Of a DNA stretch of 64,000 nt, positions 61,450-64,000 are shown one piece after another (the stretch's first letter is position 1; every line of letters begins with the position of its first letter). The DNA is from Oscillospiraceae bacterium. Lineage in GTDB: Bacteria > Bacillota_A > Clostridia > Oscillospirales > WRJC01. The notes under the pieces were generated by a model, which saw only the letters and a program-made list of their open reading frames with translations, made no database searches and was not told where the DNA came from. The position numbers and the translations under genes were made by a program. The stretch spans positions 124,001 through 188,000 of the forward strand of contig WRJC01000001.1 in the NCBI GenBank assembly GCA_009782405.1, in the 5' to 3' direction.

Positions 61450-62961
61450 ATGCGTAAACGGTATTATATATTCATATGCGCGGCATTGGCGGCGGCGTTG
61501 ATTTTGCCGCTCATGTTTTCATGCAATGCAAACGACGAAACAAAAACAAATGAAAACAGCGTCACATCATCAGCCGGGGAAAACGAAAAAAGCGGCGAAT
61601 CAAACGCGGAAAATGAAAAAACGCCCGACGATTCCAAGATGCCCGTAGAACTTCCCGAAACAGACTATAGCGGAGAAGAATTTATCATACTTACGGAAAT
61701 AAATGCCAATCCAAACGCAAGATGGTGGATTCAGGCCGTGGAAGAACAAAACGGCGAACCCATCAACGACGCCATATACACGCGCAACCTCGCAGTCGAG
61801 GAAAGGTTCAACGTAGCCGTCAAACAGCTTGCGCGGGACGGCGCGGGCGCATATGCGCGCACCAGCGTATTGGCCGATGAAAAAGCCTACGACATAGCGC
61901 ATATACGGATTTCCGAGGCGGCGACGATGGCAAGGGAAAATTTGCTTTTGAATTTTCTCGACATGCCATATATCGGCAATGACAAGGAATGGTGGGACCA
62001 AAATCTAAAAGACGAACTTATGATCGCAGGGAAATTGTATTTTCAAACCGGAGACATCACCGTGTATGACGATTGCAGGATAGCGAGCATGTATTTCAAC
62101 AAAGGGATGTTTACCGGCGCAGGGCTCCCGTATCCTTACGAAGCCGTGCAAAACGGCGAATGGACTTTTGACTACCTCGCCCAGCTCACAAAAGGGCTGA
62201 ACAAGGATTTGGACGGCGACGGGCAAATGGACCAAAACGACCAGTGGGGATTTATGGCGCAATACGAAACCGCGGGCATGATGTTTCAGGCTTCGGGCGA
62301 AAGCGTGGCGGTGAAAACCGCAGACGGGGATGTTTCATTGACTATGGACAGCCCCAGGGCGCTTGATGTCATCGAAAAAATATTGAATTATACCACCGAC
62401 GGCGTTTCGATGTTCCACGCCGACACCATCAAGGCAAGCGACATATGGCAGGAAGCGAGCAATTTGTTCCAAAATGACAAATATTTTATTCGCGCCTCCC
62501 TGTTTGAGGCCATTCCCCGCGACTTGAGGGGAATGGAAACCGATTTCGGCGTGCTTCCGTTCCCGAAATACAACAAGGAGCAGCCGCGCTATTATACCCA
62601 GGTATACAGCGACGCAAGGGTGATAGCCTTCCCCAACACGACCGGAGACCTTGAAAAAGCGGGAATCGTCACCGAGGCTCTGGCATACGGTTCCGTGGAA
62701 ACCCTGACAAAAGCGTTCTTTGACATAAGCCTCATCCAAAAAGGGATCAGGGACGTCGAATCCGAAGAAATGCTCAAAATAATTTTCTCGACAAAAAAAT
62801 ACGACATAGGGTTTTTGTTTTTTTTCAACACCGTCAACCCCATCCTGAGCGATTTGACAAAAACCAAAAGCACCGATTTTGTTTCAAAATATGAAAAAAT
62901 CGCGCCGCGCCTGCAAATCGATTTGGATAAATTGGTGGAAGATTTCAAAAATGCAAAGTGA
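61450..62961 (+). CDS. Extracellular solute-binding-protein-like lipoprotein 5
   Basis: 503 residues. The signal ends in LMFSC, followed by an Asn/Glu/Ser-rich linker. It has ETDYSGEEF, EQNGEPINDAIYTRNLAVEERFNV, the loop DLDGDGQMDQNDQWG and IQKGIRDVESEEML, so it is the most diverged of the five paralogues yet with all blocks. An AGG-type site precedes ATG 61450. It lies 27 nt upstream of the glycosidase-like gene. Confidence 0.8.
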   Translation: MRKRYYIFICAALAAALILPLMFSCNANDETKTNENSVTSSAGENEKSGESNAENEKTPDDSKMPVELPETDYSGEEFIILTEINANPNARWWIQAVEEQNGEPINDAIYTRNLAVEERFNVAVKQLARDGAGAYARTSVLADEKAYDIAHIRISEAATMARENLLLNFLDMPYIGNDKEWWDQNLKDELMIAGKLYFQTGDITVYDDCRIASMYFNKGMFTGAGLPYPYEAVQNGEWTFDYLAQLTKGLNKDLDGDGQMDQNDQWGFMAQYETAGMMFQASGESVAVKTADGDVSLTMDSPRALDVIEKILNYTTDGVSMFHADTIKASDIWQEASNLFQNDKYFIRASLFEAIPRDLRGMETDFGVLPFPKYNKEQPRYYTQVYSDARVIAFPNTTGDLEKAGIVTEALAYGSVETLTKAFFDISLIQKGIRDVESEEMLKIIFSTKKYDIGFLFFFNTVNPILSDLTKTKSTDFVSKYEKIAPRLQIDLDKLVEDFKNAK

Positions 62962-62988
62962 CTGATAATGATAATGGAGGAAAAACAT

Positions 62989-64000
62989 ATGCCTGTATAT
63001 GTCTTGGCGGGAAAATCGTACAAAGTGGCCTATTCGCCAAAAGATTTGTTTTTGTCGGTGCAAATCGGCGATAAGGTTTGGGAATGGGGAAAAGACAAGA
63101 TAAGCGTCAAATTCAAGGATTCGGACAAAAAAATCAAGGGGGATTTTTGTTCGGCCGAATGCGTTTCCGAAGAATTTTCAACCGGGGTCTCGACCGGGGT
63201 GAAAGCCGTTTACAGCAATTTTGAGGGGTCCGGTGTGACTGTGCACACATCTGTGGCGATAAACAAAACCGACGACGCGCTGTCGTTCGAGCTGTTTGCG
63301 GAAAACGACTCGCTTTGCGAAATAGAAAAAATTTACTGGCCCGGGGCTTTTGAGTTTGACATACCCGAAAAACAGGGGTACACGATAATCCCGATGATGC
63401 AGGGCGTATTGATCCCCTCCCGCTGGGAAAAACCCATAATACAGTACAATGGCGGCAAAATATCCGACCGCGACGGCTATATGGCGTTTTTCGGGCAGAT
63501 TGACGGCGCATGCGGTTACTGCGCGATTTTTGACACGCCGTTTGACGCGGGCTATACGGCGGAGCACACGCCGGGCGGGGAAACATCGGTTTGCCCTTAT
63601 TGGCGGCCTTCGCTCGGGAAAATCGCATACAAAAGAATAATGAAATACCATTTCGTGCAAAATGGCGACTACAACGATTTATGCAAAATATACCGGGGCC
63701 ATATGATCGAGCGCGGCAAATTTGTCACATTGAAGGAAAAAATCGCGCGCAACCCGAATGTGGCGAAATTGATAGGCACCCCCGTGATCCATGACGGGAT
63801 AGCGGTCCATATCAGCCCGGATTCCGATTACTACAACAAAGAAGACGCGAAAAAAAACGATTACCACAACACTTTCGATTCGAGGGCGGAGCTATTGAAA
63901 AAGCTCAAAAAAAACGGCGTGGAACGCGCCTACCTGCATTATGACGGCTGGGGGGCGCACGGATACGACAACCTGCACCCCGACCCGTTCCCCGTCCACG
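62989..64000 (+). CDS. Glycoside-hydrolase-like protein (partial, runs off right edge)
   Basis: At least 337 residues are open to the window end. ATG 62989 follows GGAGG at the ideal 8-nt spacing. The first 240 residues are a beta-sandwich like mutarotase or glycosidase N-domains (SVQIGDKVWEWGKD, ENDSLCEIEKIYWPGAFEFD). A junction GDYNDLCKIYRGHMIERGK leads into what appears to be a TIM barrel (NGVERAYLHYDGWGAHGYD). The general plan recalls DUF5696 and GH101-like proteins, but catalytic residues are outside the window. No signal peptide. It completes the second sugar-related cluster. Confidence 0.6.
   Translation, partial: MPVYVLAGKSYKVAYSPKDLFLSVQIGDKVWEWGKDKISVKFKDSDKKIKGDFCSAECVSEEFSTGVSTGVKAVYSNFEGSGVTVHTSVAINKTDDALSFELFAENDSLCEIEKIYWPGAFEFDIPEKQGYTIIPMMQGVLIPSRWEKPIIQYNGGKISDRDGYMAFFGQIDGACGYCAIFDTPFDAGYTAEHTPGGETSVCPYWRPSLGKIAYKRIMKYHFVQNGDYNDLCKIYRGHMIERGKFVTLKEKIARNPNVAKLIGTPVIHDGIAVHISPDSDYYNKEDAKKNDYHNTFDSRAELLKKLKKNGVERAYLHYDGWGAHGYDNLHPDPFPVH

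Overview
The window looks like a chromosomal segment of an anaerobic, low-to-mid GC Bacillota of the Clostridia type. The evidence is the rimP-nusA-rnpM-infB and infC-rpmI-rplT operons, a YerC-type regulator, DUF5711 and CvpA proteins, CtsR-like operators, a ClpE-like ATPase and AGGAGG ribosome binding sites. The species cannot be named from the sequence. By eye, the stretch 1-25.4 kb is clearly more AT-rich than the rest, and the break falls at a recombination site and terminator near 25.37-25.43 kb.

Region 1 (1-23,746, all minus strand) is an almost gap-free run of 17 genes for a phospho-signalling system. It holds four Ser/Thr kinases (one with a beta-propeller, one with MORN repeats, one with FHA), two PP2C phosphatases, eight FHA proteins, a DUF4139 protein, two DUF4234-like membrane proteins, a 48-residue membrane peptide and a DUF6382-like first gene. 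Several FHA domains sit at the C-terminus of single-pass proteins whose N-terminal parts are secreted sensors or enzymes: two vWA domains, a trypsin-like protease, and a degenerate vWA fused to a C39-like peptidase. The layout suggests Thr phosphorylation and FHA docking at the membrane, with PP2C reversing it. The left end of the cluster is cut by the window.

Region 2 (23,829-25,367) is the most striking feature. A tyrosine recombinase gene is enclosed by two 31-bp identical copies of one site in inverted orientation. Each copy has the architecture of a crossover site: 9-bp inverted arms around an asymmetric 7-bp spacer. Inside the segment is a strong sigma-A-like promoter that now points right, away from the signalling operon, into a terminator. 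Inversion would place it about 130 nt upstream of the first operon gene, reading into it. I interpret this as a self-encoded invertible promoter switch for the kinase/FHA operon. The integrase promoter reads toward the operon in the present orientation, so which state is ON is not settled.

Region 3 (25.4-31.2 kb, minus) carries two solute-binding-protein-like lipoproteins, a parallel beta-helix carbohydrate-active protein and a sugar isomerase-like TIM barrel. Region 4 (31.3-40.2 kb, minus) is translation and folding housekeeping: infB, rnpM, nusA, rimP, larB, a parvulin lipoprotein, rplT, rpmI, infC (ATC start and attenuator leader) and hsp20 with two CtsR-like operators. Region 5 (40.3-46.2 kb, minus) has a sigma factor with a coupled membrane protein, an RluA-type pseudouridine synthase, an M55 peptidase, an amidohydrolase and an HD-GYP response regulator.

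Region 6 (46.4-64 kb, plus) has yerC, a methyltransferase, a WYL regulator, truA, a DUF5711 protein and cvpA. It continues with a decayed IS200/IS605 element carrying unusual hairpin repeats, then pgsA, a ClpE-like ATPase, a B12-binding radical SAM protein, and a second sugar-related cluster. That cluster has three solute-binding-protein-like lipoproteins, a mutarotase-like protein and a partial glycosidase-like protein.
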